DNA of 64,000 nt from RPRC01 sp034933285 (GTDB lineage: Bacteria; Desulfobacterota; Desulfuromonadia; Geobacterales; Geobacteraceae), in NCBI GenBank assembly GCA_034933285.1, contig JAYFNT010000020.1:1-64000 (forward strand), read 5' to 3'. The position numbers and the translations under genes are program-made. Positions 41,936 to 51,302 of this stretch are shown piece by piece. Under the pieces are notes generated by a model that had not been told where the DNA came from, did not search any database, and saw only the letters and a list, made by a program, of their open reading frames with translations. Every line of letters begins with the position of its first letter. The first letter of the stretch is position 1.

Positions 41936-42684
41936 CATTCCCCCAGGTATGCGGCAATAACCTCATGGTTTTCCTGTATCTCGCGCGGGGTCCCTTCAGC
42001 CAGCTTCTTTCCCAGGTTCAGTACCACTATGCTGTCGCAGATTTCCATTACCAGTTCCATGTCATGCTCAACCAGCGCCACAGTGACGCCTGAATCCCTG
42101 ATTTTGCCTATCAGCCTGCCAAGCTCGGTGGTTTCACGGCTGTTCAGTCCGGCTGCCGGCTCATCGAGGAGAATGATCACGGGATCAAGGGCCATGGCCC
42201 GCGCAATCTCCAGCATCCTCCCCTTGCCGAAAGGCAGGCTCTCCGCGGCCATGTCCGCCAGGTCCTCGATCCCCACGAATTTCAGACAGTCCATAGCTGT
42301 CTCGCGTATGGCCCTCTCTTCCTTAAGATGCCGGGGCAGCTTAAGCGAGCAGGACAGGACACCGCTTCGACTCCTGGTGTGAACGCCTACCATCACGTTC
42401 TCAAGTACTGAGAGCCCATTGAAAAGCTCTATGTTCTGGAATGTGCGAACCATGCGTCGCAGTGCGAGCTTCTCAGGCGACAAGCCGGTAACATCATCGT
42501 GATCGAGGAAAACCTTTCCGGCTGTCTGGGAATAGACCCCGGAGATGATGTTGAACAGGGTGGTCTTTCCGGCGCCGTTAGGACCGATGACTCCCTTTAT
42601 TTCGCCCTTGGCCACGGAAAAGCTGACGTCGCTCAGGGCGGTGACACCACCGAAATTTTGGGTGATTCCTTCAACCTTGAGCAT
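41935..42684 (-). CDS. livG: Branched-chain amino acid ABC transporter ATPase LivG
   Basis: A 249-residue ABC ATPase: Walker A GPNGAGKTTLFN, LPFGKGRMLEIARAMALDPV as the signature region of LivG (lacking the strict LSGGQ), Walker B VIILLDEPAAGLN and switch His in LVEHDMELV. The start overlaps the end of livM by 14 bases. The stop codon abuts the heptamer repeat. Confidence 0.95.
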   Translation of the reverse strand: MLKVEGITQNFGGVTALSDVSFSVAKGEIKGVIGPNGAGKTTLFNIISGVYSQTAGKVFLDHDDVTGLSPEKLALRRMVRTFQNIELFNGLSVLENVMVGVHTRSRSGVLSCSLKLPRHLKEERAIRETAMDCLKFVGIEDLADMAAESLPFGKGRMLEIARAMALDPVIILLDEPAAGLNSRETTELGRLIGKIRDSGVTVALVEHDMELVMEICDSIVVLNLGKKLAEGTPREIQENHEVIAAYLGE

Positions 42685-43651
42685 TTTTCACAACCTTCGG
42701 GGCGAATTTTGACCTGGCATATGCGATGACAACCTGGAACCCGCGAACCAGCCCACCGGGCAGGTACATGGTCATGAGCACCAGCAGGAGACCATAGATT
42801 ATGATATCGTAGTCCTGAAAAGCGCGGAGGGATTCCGGCAGAAGTGTAAGCAGCACCGCGCCGAACAGCGGCCCGTATACACTCCCAAGCCCGCCGATGA
42901 CAACCATGGTAAGGAGCTCGACTGAAAAGTTGAACCCGAAAGAGGCCGGTGATATGAACGTCATAGTGTGGGCGTACAGGCTGCAGGCTACCGAGGAAAT
43001 CACGGCCGACAAGGCGAATATCTGTACCTTGAGCAGACTGACATTCACCCCCATTACCCTGGCGGCAACCTCCGATGACTGTATCGCGCGAAGCGCCCTG
43101 CCGATGCGCGAGTTGGCCAGATTTGCCGAAAGAAGGATCGTTACCAGAGTTATCGCCCATATCAGATAGTAATTCTTCAAATCGCTGTCAAAAACAAAAC
43201 CCGAAATTTCGAAATTCGGGATGCCGCTCAGTCCCGATGGGCCACCGGCAATGTCTACCGTCTCGTTGAAAACGATATAGACGATAATGCCGAAACCAAG
43301 GGTCGCCATCGCGAGATAATGCCCCTTCAACTTCAGAATCGGAAAACCTATTGCAAATGCAATCAGGCCAACAGCTACGGCAGCCAAAAAGAGCGCACCC
43401 CATGTGTTCATGCCGTACGTTACGGTGGCCACGCCGGAAATATACGCTCCGAGCCCGAAAAAGGCGGCATGGCCGAGCGAAATCTGTCCGGCATAGCCGA
43501 GGAGCAGGTTCAGGGCAACCGCCAGCAGCGTGTTGATACCGACAAAGACCAGCACATTAACCAAGTAGCTACCGGCAAACAACAGCGGCGCCAGCAGCAC
43601 TACGCTGGAGAAGATCGCAAATTTTATCAGTGAATTCGTTTCCCTAGCCAT
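42671..43651 (-). CDS. livM: Branched-chain amino acid ABC permease LivM
   Basis: A 326-residue permease with about nine helices. Recognisable features: LLLGYAGQISLGHAAFFGLG, GHYLAMATLGFGIIVYIVFN and the coupling region LRAIQSSEVAARVMGVNVSL. It pairs with LivH. Overlaps livG. Confidence 0.95.
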   Translation of the reverse strand: MARETNSLIKFAIFSSVVLLAPLLFAGSYLVNVLVFVGINTLLAVALNLLLGYAGQISLGHAAFFGLGAYISGVATVTYGMNTWGALFLAAVAVGLIAFAIGFPILKLKGHYLAMATLGFGIIVYIVFNETVDIAGGPSGLSGIPNFEISGFVFDSDLKNYYLIWAITLVTILLSANLANSRIGRALRAIQSSEVAARVMGVNVSLLKVQIFALSAVISSVACSLYAHTMTFISPASFGFNFSVELLTMVVIGGLGSVYGPLFGAVLLTLLPESLRAFQDYDIIIYGLLLVLMTMYLPGGLVRGFQVVIAYARSKFAPKVVKNAQG

Positions 43652-43662
43652 TATGTTTCGTG

Positions 43663-44541
43663 TCAGACTCTTTCAGTTTCGGCCTTCCTGAACAGCCCTT
43701 GGGGCCGTATGAACAGGATCAGAAGCAGTATGATAAAGGCAATAGCATCCTTGTAACCTGAAGAAATCAATCCGGCCCCCAGTGATTCGAAGACTCCCAG
43801 AAGCAGTCCCCCGAAAACAGTGCCGATCCCGCTGCTCATCCCGCCGATAATGGCTGCGCAGAATCCCTTGAGGCCGAGCATGATGCCGACATCGTAGGAA
43901 GTCATGGTCAGGGGTGCGGTGATGATGCCGGCAACCGAGCCCAAGGCGGAGCTGATGGCGAAGGAAATAAGCACCATCCGCTTGACCCCGATTCCTACCA
44001 GGCTCGCGGCCCGCCGGTTGTGGGAACAGGCCCGCATCGCCTTGCCGTTGATGGTATGATAAAAGAAATACCGGTTTACAGCTATGATGAAGAGGGTGAT
44101 TCCCAGGATCCAGAGATTCTGCGGCAGGATGGTGGCGTCAGCAAGTACAAGGGGTTCATTGCTTGAAAAAGCCGGGATAGAGTGGGTATCCTTGCCGAAC
44201 TGCAGCATGGCAATTCCGCGGATGAGTATGCTGCCGCCTATGGTTATGATGACCAGGCTGAGAGGATTGGCATTCCTGAGCGGCCGTATCGCCAGACGCT
44301 CGAATATTACGCCGACAGCAGTCGTAAGCAAAATCGCCAGGCACATGGCTGCCGGCAGCGGGAGCCTGAACAGGGAAAGTGAAAAATAGGTCATCATGCC
44401 GCCCAGCATGACGAACTCGCCTTGGGCGAAATTGATGATCCCCGTGGAGTTGTATATGATGGCATAACCTATTCCGATAAGCGAGTAAATCGCTCCGGTG
44501 GAAAGGCCGGACAGCACATATTGCAGTATCTGATGTGACAT
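43663..44541 (-). CDS. livH: Branched-chain amino acid ABC permease LivH
   Basis: A 292-residue permease with eight helices: SGLSTGAIYSLIGIGYAIIY, GIINFAQGEFVMLGG and the coupling segment MRACSHNRRAASLVGIGVKR. Partner of LivM, 11 bases upstream of it. Confidence 0.95.
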   Translation of the reverse strand: MSHQILQYVLSGLSTGAIYSLIGIGYAIIYNSTGIINFAQGEFVMLGGMMTYFSLSLFRLPLPAAMCLAILLTTAVGVIFERLAIRPLRNANPLSLVIITIGGSILIRGIAMLQFGKDTHSIPAFSSNEPLVLADATILPQNLWILGITLFIIAVNRYFFYHTINGKAMRACSHNRRAASLVGIGVKRMVLISFAISSALGSVAGIITAPLTMTSYDVGIMLGLKGFCAAIIGGMSSGIGTVFGGLLLGVFESLGAGLISSGYKDAIAFIILLLILFIRPQGLFRKAETERV

Positions 44542-44642
44542 GATTCCCGTTTCGAGCCGTAGCTTGGCATTTGGGATTCACGAAAAGAGACGCCCCAAAG
44601 GGGCGTCCCCGCGCATTCCCTGATTTCTTTGTCCTGTTGTTT

Positions 44643-45797
44643 TTACCGCACCAGTGCCCAGTCCTTGCCCTTCACCTCGAGCATGACGAAAGCGTCTTTG
44701 GTCAAACCGCTGTGATCCTTGGGACTGTAAGAGAAAACTCCGCCTATTCCGGCAAAGTTCCGGGTATTCTCAAGCTGGCTGCGGATTGCAGCCGGTGTAC
44801 CGCCTCCGCGCTCGATCGCCCCCTTGATGAGCATCATGGCATCCCAGGCATGGCCTCCGAAATGATCACCCTCGGCCCGGAAATGCTTCTGATAATCCCG
44901 GACAAAGGAAAGGAGGGCCTTTTTCTGCTTGTCGGATTTGGGCAAAAGGTCTGCCACGAGAACGCGTCCCGATGGAAGGAATACGCCTTCAGCCGCAGCC
45001 CCTGCCAGTCCTATGAATTTCTTGGAAGACACACCGTGACTCATGTAGAGAGGGAGCTTGACTCCAAGCTGCTTTGCATTGCGGGCAATAAGCGCCGGTC
45101 CGGGGTTGGTGCCCCAGCAGATGATGGCCTGTGCCCTCCCGCCCCGGATTCGCGTCAGTTGCGGGGTCATGTCCGTGTCTTTCGGCCCGTAAGTGTCATC
45201 CGACACGATCTCCATGCCATACCTTTTTGCCTGGGCCTTCAGTTGCTCTCTGCCCGAGGAGCCGAAGGAATCGGAAACCGTGAGGAGCGCTATCCTCTTT
45301 ATTCTCTTTCTGGTAAGATTTTCGTATATTTTCTGGACTGCGAGGTAATCGTTCTGTGCGGTCTTGAACACCCAATGTTTGACCGGCTCGGTTATCTTGA
45401 TACCAGCAGCGCATGAGACCAGGGGGATTTTCGCCCTTTCGACAAGAGGAATGACAGCCATGGTATCGCCGGTCGTACTGGGTCCCACAATGGCCACCAC
45501 ATGGTCTTCCTTGATCAGTCGCGTAGCGGCCTGAACCGCTTTTGTCGCATCGCCCTGGGTATCGTAGGCAACGAGTTGAAGCTTGCGTCCCTTGATGCCG
45601 CCTGCTGCATTTATCTCATCAACCACCATCTTGGCGGTGTTCCGTTCAGGTTCCCCCAGAAATGAAGCCGGTCCGGTTATGGAAAACAGTCCGCCGATCT
45701 TGATCGGCGGCGCAGCCCAGCCGAAAGTGGCAGACAGCAACAGCAGTCCCAATGCGACAAATACGATCTTCACGGATTTTTCACTGACTTCAGTCAT
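44643..45797 (-). CDS. livK: Liv-type ABC transporter periplasmic binding protein
   Basis: A 384-residue periplasmic protein of the Peripla_BP_6 type. An N-terminal signal peptide ends near FGWAAPP, followed by IKIGGLFSITGPASFLGEPE, NAAGGIKGRKLQL, and VVAIVGPSTTGDTMAVIP. In context with two phenylacetate-CoA ligases and IorAB, its ligand is more likely an aromatic amino acid or aryl acid than leucine. A strong AGGGGGAGG site precedes ATG 45797. Confidence 0.92.
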   Translation of the reverse strand: MTEVSEKSVKIVFVALGLLLLSATFGWAAPPIKIGGLFSITGPASFLGEPERNTAKMVVDEINAAGGIKGRKLQLVAYDTQGDATKAVQAATRLIKEDHVVAIVGPSTTGDTMAVIPLVERAKIPLVSCAAGIKITEPVKHWVFKTAQNDYLAVQKIYENLTRKRIKRIALLTVSDSFGSSGREQLKAQAKRYGMEIVSDDTYGPKDTDMTPQLTRIRGGRAQAIICWGTNPGPALIARNAKQLGVKLPLYMSHGVSSKKFIGLAGAAAEGVFLPSGRVLVADLLPKSDKQKKALLSFVRDYQKHFRAEGDHFGGHAWDAMMLIKGAIERGGGTPAAIRSQLENTRNFAGIGGVFSYSPKDHSGLTKDAFVMLEVKGKDWALVR

Positions 45798-45867
45798 TTC
45801 CTCCCCCTTTTCATATCCATATCAATATTCAGCTGCTTCCTTACAGATGCGCCATAAGAATCACTGC

Positions 45868-46299
45868 TTACATCTGGTAAAGGCGCTCACCCTCCAGCAC
45901 GTTGAATCCTTTTGCAGTCAGGATTTCGATGGCTTTCTCCGTTTCATCGAATCTGAAGATAATTACGGCGTTTTCTCCGCATCTCTCGACAAAGGCATAC
46001 ATGTATTCTACGTTAATGGATTCATTGTCCAGCGTCTGAAGAATTTCCGACAGCCCCCCCGGTCTGTCCGGAACCTCTAGGGCTACAACCGCGGTCTTGC
46101 TTACGGTAAACCCTCTCTCCTTGAGGACCTGCTTGGCCGTTTCCCTGTCGTTCACAATCAGGCGGAGGATGCCGAAATCGCTGGTGTCGGCAAGAGAAAG
46201 GGCTCTGATGTTCACCCCGGCTTCACCGAGGATGCGGGTGATTTCAGCCAGACGACCGGATTTGTTTTCGATGAATATGGAGATCTGTTCTACTTTCAT
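45868..46299 (-). CDS. Tandem ACT-domain regulatory protein
   Basis: A 143-residue protein with two ACT domains: ISIFIENKSGRLAEITRILG (residues 5-24) and VVALEVPDRPGGLSEILQTL (about 73-92). ACT domains bind amino acids. In anaerobic phenylacetate/IorAB clusters this protein usually sits beside paaK and is thought to sense the aromatic amino acid. Start at 46299 with GAGAGGAG upstream. Confidence 0.9.
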   Translation of the reverse strand: MKVEQISIFIENKSGRLAEITRILGEAGVNIRALSLADTSDFGILRLIVNDRETAKQVLKERGFTVSKTAVVALEVPDRPGGLSEILQTLDNESINVEYMYAFVERCGENAVIIFRFDETEKAIEILTAKGFNVLEGERLYQM

Positions 46300-46366
46300 G
46301 CGTTGACTCCTCTCGATTGCTTCACTGGTTGCCTTGTCCGTGCGAAGAACTGTACAGTCCAAAGAA

Positions 46367-47671
46367 TCAGGCTTTTGGACGATTGTCCACGACACGCTTC
46401 GCCTTGCCATCGCTCCGCGTGATGGTTTTGGGCTCCACAAGCCTCACCTTGCATGTCAGGCTGAGCAGATCCTTTATCTCCTTCTCGATGCCATGGGCCA
46501 TTTCCTGCAGGTGCTTGACCTCGTCGGAAAAGAGGCACTCATCCACTTCCACCTGCACTTCCAAAGTATCCAGGTTGCCCTTGCGGTCGACTATGAGCAG
46601 ATAATGGGGCTCCACTCCCTCGATCCTCATCAGGATCGATTCAATCTGTGACGGGAAGACGTTAACGCCGCGGATAATCAGCATGTCGTCACTGCGGCCG
46701 CTCATGCGCGCGAGTCTTGCATGGGTTCGCCCGCATGGGCAGGGTTCATAACTGATGCTTGTTATATCACGGGTGCGATACCGAACCAGGGGGATTCCCT
46801 CCTTGGTTATGGTGGTTATGACCAGTTCCCCCTTCTCCCCTTCAGGCATCGGCTCGCAGGTTTCCGGGTTGATGATCTCAGGAATGAAATGGTCCTCCCA
46901 GACGTGGAGGCCGCATTTCGCTTCCTGGCACTCGATCGCAACCCCCGGGCCCATGATCTCGGAAAGGCCGTAGATGTCTATCGCACTGATGTTGAGCTTC
47001 TCCTCGATCTCCAGTCTCATCGACTCGGACCACGGCTCGGCGCCGAAAATGCCGACCCTGAGACTGAGGCTGCGGAAATCCACTCCCTCATCTTTGGCAG
47101 CTTCCGCAAGAAAGAGGGAATATGAGGGTGTGCAGGTAAGAACAGTGGAGCCGAAGTCCTTCATTATCAGGATCTGGCGCTTGGTGTTCCCTCCGGACAT
47201 GGGGATTACGGAGGCGCCGAGCTTTTCGGCGCCGTAGTGAGCGCCCAGGCCACCGGTAAACAAACCGTATCCGTAGGAATTATGAATTATATCGCCTCGG
47301 TGCACACCGGCAGAGACGAAAGACCTCGCCATCAGCTCAGACCACGTTTCTATATCCTTCTTGGTATAGCCAACCACGGTCGGTTTCCCAGTGGTGCCCG
47401 ATGAAGCGTGGATTCTGACGATTTCTTCCATTCGGGAGGAGAAAAGCCCGTACGGATAGGCGTCCCTCATGTCCTGTTTCACCGTGAAAGGCAAACTGCG
47501 CAGGTCTTCGAGTGTTTTGACACTTTCAGGCCGAATACCTAAACTAGCAAATTTTTCCTTATAAAACGGGACATTGGAATACACCCTTTCAAGCATGGTT
47601 TTCAGTCTTTTCAGCTGAAGGGCTTCCAGCGCGGGACGCGGCAGAGTTTCAAATTCCTCGTTGTAGTACAT
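46367..47671 (-). CDS. paaK: Phenylacetate-CoA ligase, copy 2
   Basis: A 434-residue AMP-forming ligase like copy 1: HASSGTTGKPTVVGYTKKDI, SAIDIYGLSEIMGPGVAIEC, and the C-terminal GRSDDMLIIRGVNVFPSQIE. It activates the aryl acetate produced when IorAB acts on an arylpyruvate or when thioester is lost. GAGGTGAACGAGC precedes the ATG. Between iorB and the ACT gene. Confidence 0.93.
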   Translation of the reverse strand: MYYNEEFETLPRPALEALQLKRLKTMLERVYSNVPFYKEKFASLGIRPESVKTLEDLRSLPFTVKQDMRDAYPYGLFSSRMEEIVRIHASSGTTGKPTVVGYTKKDIETWSELMARSFVSAGVHRGDIIHNSYGYGLFTGGLGAHYGAEKLGASVIPMSGGNTKRQILIMKDFGSTVLTCTPSYSLFLAEAAKDEGVDFRSLSLRVGIFGAEPWSESMRLEIEEKLNISAIDIYGLSEIMGPGVAIECQEAKCGLHVWEDHFIPEIINPETCEPMPEGEKGELVITTITKEGIPLVRYRTRDITSISYEPCPCGRTHARLARMSGRSDDMLIIRGVNVFPSQIESILMRIEGVEPHYLLIVDRKGNLDTLEVQVEVDECLFSDEVKHLQEMAHGIEKEIKDLLSLTCKVRLVEPKTITRSDGKAKRVVDNRPKA

Positions 47672-47745
47672 GCTCGTTCACCTCACGACAGTATTTAATT
47701 TCCATCCGGAAAGGGCGCTTTACTGCCCTGGCTGTGTCAATCCGC

Positions 47746-47790
47746 GGGATTGCTTGTGCGACATACTAGAGTATGTCTCCGCGTAATCCC
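47746..47790. repeat. Imperfect palindrome in the ior-paaK interval
   Basis: GGGATT at 47746 pairs with AATCCC at 47785-47790, and GACATACT (47760-47767) is followed by AG and its exact complement (47770-47777). It lies between iorB and paaK, in one transcription unit. The form matches intergenic repeats of Geobacter-type genomes as I recall; a role in RNA processing is possible. Confidence 0.65.
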
Positions 47791-47888
47791 TTGATCTCCT
47801 TACCAGGACAAAAAATCCCCTCTTTCGGATCTGGAAACTGCATAGTGTTTACCCGAAGTTCCAGGATTAACACTATTTACCGGGCTGC

Positions 47889-48467
47889 TTAAAACTCCCG
47901 GCCCAGCATGAACGCTTTCCTGTTGACATCAAGAGCCTTGGCCGGAACCATCCGCTCCAGGGCCTGCAGCCAGTATTCTTCCGCAACGTCGATACGACGG
48001 GAAACAGCACCGAGCAGAACGGTGTTGGCCGCTCGCGCGTTCCCTGCCTTGACGGCAAGTCCCTGCCCGTCAACCAAAAGAAAATCGGGGAACTTTTCCC
48101 GGATTTTCTCATCCACCATTTCAGGATAAGCTGCCTTTCCTATCAGAACGGAAGAGGGAGGAATCCGCAGATCGTTGGCGACAACCTTCCCCCCCTTCCT
48201 GAGAAGCGGAAGGGCTCGCATGGTCTCCATGAGCTCGAATCCGAACAGGATATCCCCTTCCCCCTCAGGCACTATCGGTGAAAAAACCTTTTCTCCGAAA
48301 CGCACATGGGAAACCACGCTGCCGCCCCGCTGGGACATGCCGTGGATCTCGCTCTTCTTCACGTCAAACCCGGCCAGCATGAAGGTCTCGGACAGGATTT
48401 CCGAAGCCAGCAGAATCCCCTGCCCGCCAACCCCTACCAGGAGAATGTTGGTCGTCTGTCCTTTCAT
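47889..48467 (-). CDS. iorB: Indolepyruvate:ferredoxin oxidoreductase beta subunit
   Basis: A 192-residue gamma/beta-type oxidoreductase subunit: NILLVGVGGQGILLASEILS, KKSEIHGMSQRGGSVVSHVR and the later NTVLLGAVSRRI. With IorA it oxidises arylpyruvates (from Phe, Tyr, Trp) to aryl-acetyl-CoA, reducing ferredoxin. The ATG overlaps the iorA stop (ATGA). Confidence 0.95.
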   Translation of the reverse strand: MKGQTTNILLVGVGGQGILLASEILSETFMLAGFDVKKSEIHGMSQRGGSVVSHVRFGEKVFSPIVPEGEGDILFGFELMETMRALPLLRKGGKVVANDLRIPPSSVLIGKAAYPEMVDEKIREKFPDFLLVDGQGLAVKAGNARAANTVLLGAVSRRIDVAEEYWLQALERMVPAKALDVNRKAFMLGREF

Positions 48468-50239
48468 TTCGCCCTCCCGATCGCGTCGAATTTACAGAGC
48501 TGGCGACAGACGTCGCAGCCGGTGCAGAGCATGGAGTCGATGATCGACACGCCCTTTTTCCCTTCGCCGCTCTTCCACTGGATGGCCGGGCAGCCCAGTT
48601 TCAGGCAGGCGCGGCATCCGGTGCATTTTTCGGCTTCGACCGCCAGGAGTTGCCCCTTTTTGAACACCCCTTCCCTTTTAACCAGGACGCACGGCTTGTT
48701 GGTGATGATCACCGACGTTTCCGGGCGCTCCATCTCCTCTTTCAGCGCCCTGCGGGTCTCTTCCAGGTCATAGGGATTAACGGTCCGCACGTGCCTTACC
48801 CCCAGTGAGGAACAGAGACCGCCCAGGTCGATGCGGTGGGCCGGTTCGTTCATCAAGGTAAAGCCGGATGCCGGGTTGTCCTGGCGTCCGGTCATGGCAG
48901 TGATGCGGTTGTCAAGTATAACTACCGTTGCCGGCGAATTGCTGTAAACCATGTCCACCAGTCCGGTCATGCCGCTGTGGATGAAAGTGGAATCGCCGAT
49001 TACGGCGACCACTCTCTTTTTCTCATCCCCGGGAACCACCTTGACCGCTCCGGTTGCATTGCCGATTGAAGCGCCCATGCACACGCATGTTTCCATGGAC
49101 GAGAGAGGGGGAAGGAATCCGAGGGTATAACAGCCTATATCGCCTGTAACGTAGGCATTGAGCTGGTTGAGGGTATAGAAGACGCCGCGGTGGGGGCAGC
49201 CGGGGCACATGTTCGGCGGGCGGGGGGGAAGCGCAATATCTGTTTCCGGCTGTTCAAAAGCTGAATCCGTGCCGATTCCCTGCCCGGCAAATGCCTTGCG
49301 GATCCTTTCCGGTGAAAGCTCTCCGCACACAGGTATGATCTCTTTGCCGATCACCCCTATCCCCATGGCACGGATCTGCTCCTCGAAAAACGGGTCGAGT
49401 TCCTCCACCACATAGAGTTGCCCGACTTTCCCGGCAAACGACCGTATTAGTTCCACGGGAAGCGGATTGACCAGGCCGAGCTTAAGGGTGGAAACCTGCG
49501 GGAACACCTCGCGTACGTACTCGTAGCAGACTCCGGAGGTGATGATGCCGACGGAAGTGTCGCGAAGTTCCATCCGGTTGATCGCCATATTTGAGGCTGA
49601 TTCGGCAAGCCTCCGCATCCGGTCTTCCACGAGGGGGTGCCGGACCTTGGCATTGGCTGGCAGCATCACCTGTTTGGCGGCGTTGGTGACCAGCGCCGGG
49701 GCTGAAAGACCCGTTACCCGGTCTTCCAGCTCCACTATTGATTTACTGTGAGAGATGCGGGTCGTGGTGCGAAGCATCACTGGGGAATCATACTGTTCAG
49801 ACAGTTCAAGGGCTAATTTGGTGAAATCCTTGCATTCCTGGGAATCGGCAGGTTCCAGCATGGGCACCTTGGCAAACTTGGCATAATTCCGGTTGTCCTG
49901 CTCGTTCTGGGAGGAATGCATTTCCGGGTCGTCGGCGGTAACCAGGACCAGCCCCCCTTTGATGCCGGTATAGGACAGGGTGAAGAGAGGGTCTGCCGCC
50001 ACGTTCACCCCAACGTGCTTCATGGTGACAATAGTGCGCGCGCCGGCAAAAGAGGCCCCTATGGCCACCTCGAGGGCGACTTTTTCATTAGGGGCCCAGG
50101 ACGAGTCGATCTCCTTGTATGAAACAGCGTTTTCCAGAATCTCGGTTGACGGCGTACCAGGATACCCGGTGGCAACCAGAACACCGGCTTCGAAAGCACC
50201 ACGGGCAATCGCCTCGTTGCCGGAAAGAATTTCTCTCAT
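48464..50239 (-). CDS. iorA: Indolepyruvate:ferredoxin oxidoreductase alpha subunit
   Basis: About 591 residues. The N-terminal pyrimidine domain has GVLVATGYPGTPSTEILENA. The TPP domain includes MCPGCPHRGVFYTL, VIGDSTFIHSGMTGLVDMVY and DNRITAMTGRQDNP. A C-terminal ferredoxin domain follows with CTGCRACLKLGCP and CTGCDVCRQLC for two 4Fe-4S clusters. First gene of the long operon; a good promoter lies at 50305-50334. Start at 50239 (GGGGG upstream); the frame extends to 50317. Confidence 0.95.
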   Translation of the reverse strand: MREILSGNEAIARGAFEAGVLVATGYPGTPSTEILENAVSYKEIDSSWAPNEKVALEVAIGASFAGARTIVTMKHVGVNVAADPLFTLSYTGIKGGLVLVTADDPEMHSSQNEQDNRNYAKFAKVPMLEPADSQECKDFTKLALELSEQYDSPVMLRTTTRISHSKSIVELEDRVTGLSAPALVTNAAKQVMLPANAKVRHPLVEDRMRRLAESASNMAINRMELRDTSVGIITSGVCYEYVREVFPQVSTLKLGLVNPLPVELIRSFAGKVGQLYVVEELDPFFEEQIRAMGIGVIGKEIIPVCGELSPERIRKAFAGQGIGTDSAFEQPETDIALPPRPPNMCPGCPHRGVFYTLNQLNAYVTGDIGCYTLGFLPPLSSMETCVCMGASIGNATGAVKVVPGDEKKRVVAVIGDSTFIHSGMTGLVDMVYSNSPATVVILDNRITAMTGRQDNPASGFTLMNEPAHRIDLGGLCSSLGVRHVRTVNPYDLEETRRALKEEMERPETSVIITNKPCVLVKREGVFKKGQLLAVEAEKCTGCRACLKLGCPAIQWKSGEGKKGVSIIDSMLCTGCDVCRQLCKFDAIGRAK

Positions 50240-50281
50240 GGGAAAGCCCCCTGAAATAAAAATACGGGGATTTCTCCCCGA

Positions 50282-50305
50282 AATCGTTGTGAAAATCGTT
50301 GTGAA
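50282..50305. repeat. Tandem 12-mer just downstream of the iorA promoter
   Basis: AATCGTTGTGAA twice in perfect tandem, between the -10 element and the iorA ribosome site. Likely an operator for a regulator that binds direct repeats. Confidence 0.7.
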
Positions 50306-50334
50306 ATATACAAACAAACATGGTTTGCTGTCAA
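50305..50334 (-). promoter_or_regulatory. Promoter of the iorAB-paaK-liv operon
   Basis: Minus strand TTGACA (50334-50329), 18 bases, TATATT (50310-50305). About 66 bases before the iorA start; a tandem 12-mer sits at the start of the transcript. Confidence 0.75.
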
Positions 50335-50390
50335 CTGCAATCTGACCCGGGGCATTCCGGTTTCCGGGTTCCGGAGAAGAACAGCTCTAT

Positions 50391-51302
50391 TCAGCAGGCC
50401 GTCAGCAACCCCTCCAGCAATCCGGCATCGGAAACGGTAAAGCGGTCGAATCCGAACGACTCCATGGTCCGCAGAGTAATCAGGAAACCGGCGACGACCA
50501 GGTCTTCGCGCCCCTTTTCTATTCCTGGAATCTGCAGCCTCTCCTCTGCAGTGAGGGAGCGGACGGTTTCGAAAAGCTCCCGTACCTTCGAGAGGCCCAG
50601 AACATGGCCATGGACCTGCCGGCGATCGAAGTGAGCCAGCTTCAGATCCATTGCAGCCAGTGTGGTTGCCGTCCCTGCCGTACCGATCAAAGTCGCCCTG
50701 GCAGGGAAAGAGCCGAAACCAGATTTTTCTACTTCCGCCATCAAGGTGTTCAGTTCCCGTCTGACTTTTTCATCCATGGCTTCGATCGACCCTTTGCCCT
50801 CGGTGAGCCGCACTACACCCAACGGCAGACTTCTGGTGAAAAGCGGCGTCTTTCCCCGTGCAAAGGTATATTCGGTGCTGCCGCCGCCGATATCGAATAC
50901 GAGCGAATCACCGCTTATGCCAAGCCCCGAGACCACTCCCTTCAGAGTCAGCAGAGCCTCTTCCCTGCCGTCGATTATCTCGAGCCGGATTCCTGTTTCA
51001 GCATATACCCGTTCGACGAACTCCATGCCATTGACCGCGTCGCGTACAGCACTCGTAGCAACCGCGCGCGTGTGCGATACGCCGGATTTTCGCATCTCCC
51101 GGGCAAAATCGCGCAAAGCGGAGAGCGTCCTGTCTCTTGCCGCGGGCGAGATCCCCCTTTCACGGGAAAAACCTCCGCCCAGCCTTGTAATAACCCGTTT
51201 CAGCACCAGAATTTCCATTCCGCCCGCCGATCCCCCGGTCGCGATCAGAAGCCGTGCGCTGTTGGTCCCCAGGTCTATGGCAGCGGAAATATCCGTGTTC
51301 AA
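50391..51302 (-). CDS. ppx: Ppx/GppA family phosphatase
   Basis: About 303 residues of the ASKHA fold, the exopolyphosphatase/guanosine-pentaphosphate phosphatase family. It shows AIDLGTNSARLL at the N-terminus, a variable loop with RETAVATSAVRDA-type sequence, VFDIGGGSTEYTFA, and GTAGTATTLAAM. It hydrolyses polyphosphate or pppGpp. The start is probably TTG 51302 with AAAGGGG upstream, overlapping the stop of the Na/Pi transporter gene. The upstream transporter fits a phosphate-related role. Confidence 0.9.
   Translation of the reverse strand: MNTDISAAIDLGTNSARLLIATGGSAGGMEILVLKRVITRLGGGFSRERGISPAARDRTLSALRDFAREMRKSGVSHTRAVATSAVRDAVNGMEFVERVYAETGIRLEIIDGREEALLTLKGVVSGLGISGDSLVFDIGGGSTEYTFARGKTPLFTRSLPLGVVRLTEGKGSIEAMDEKVRRELNTLMAEVEKSGFGSFPARATLIGTAGTATTLAAMDLKLAHFDRRQVHGHVLGLSKVRELFETVRSLTAEERLQIPGIEKGREDLVVAGFLITLRTMESFGFDRFTVSDAGLLEGLLTAC

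Noticed and set aside
41751..42382. Three plus-strand frames with repeated LSPIAYR-type residues
   Set aside because: They are translations of the heptanucleotide array in each frame and run on antisense to livG.
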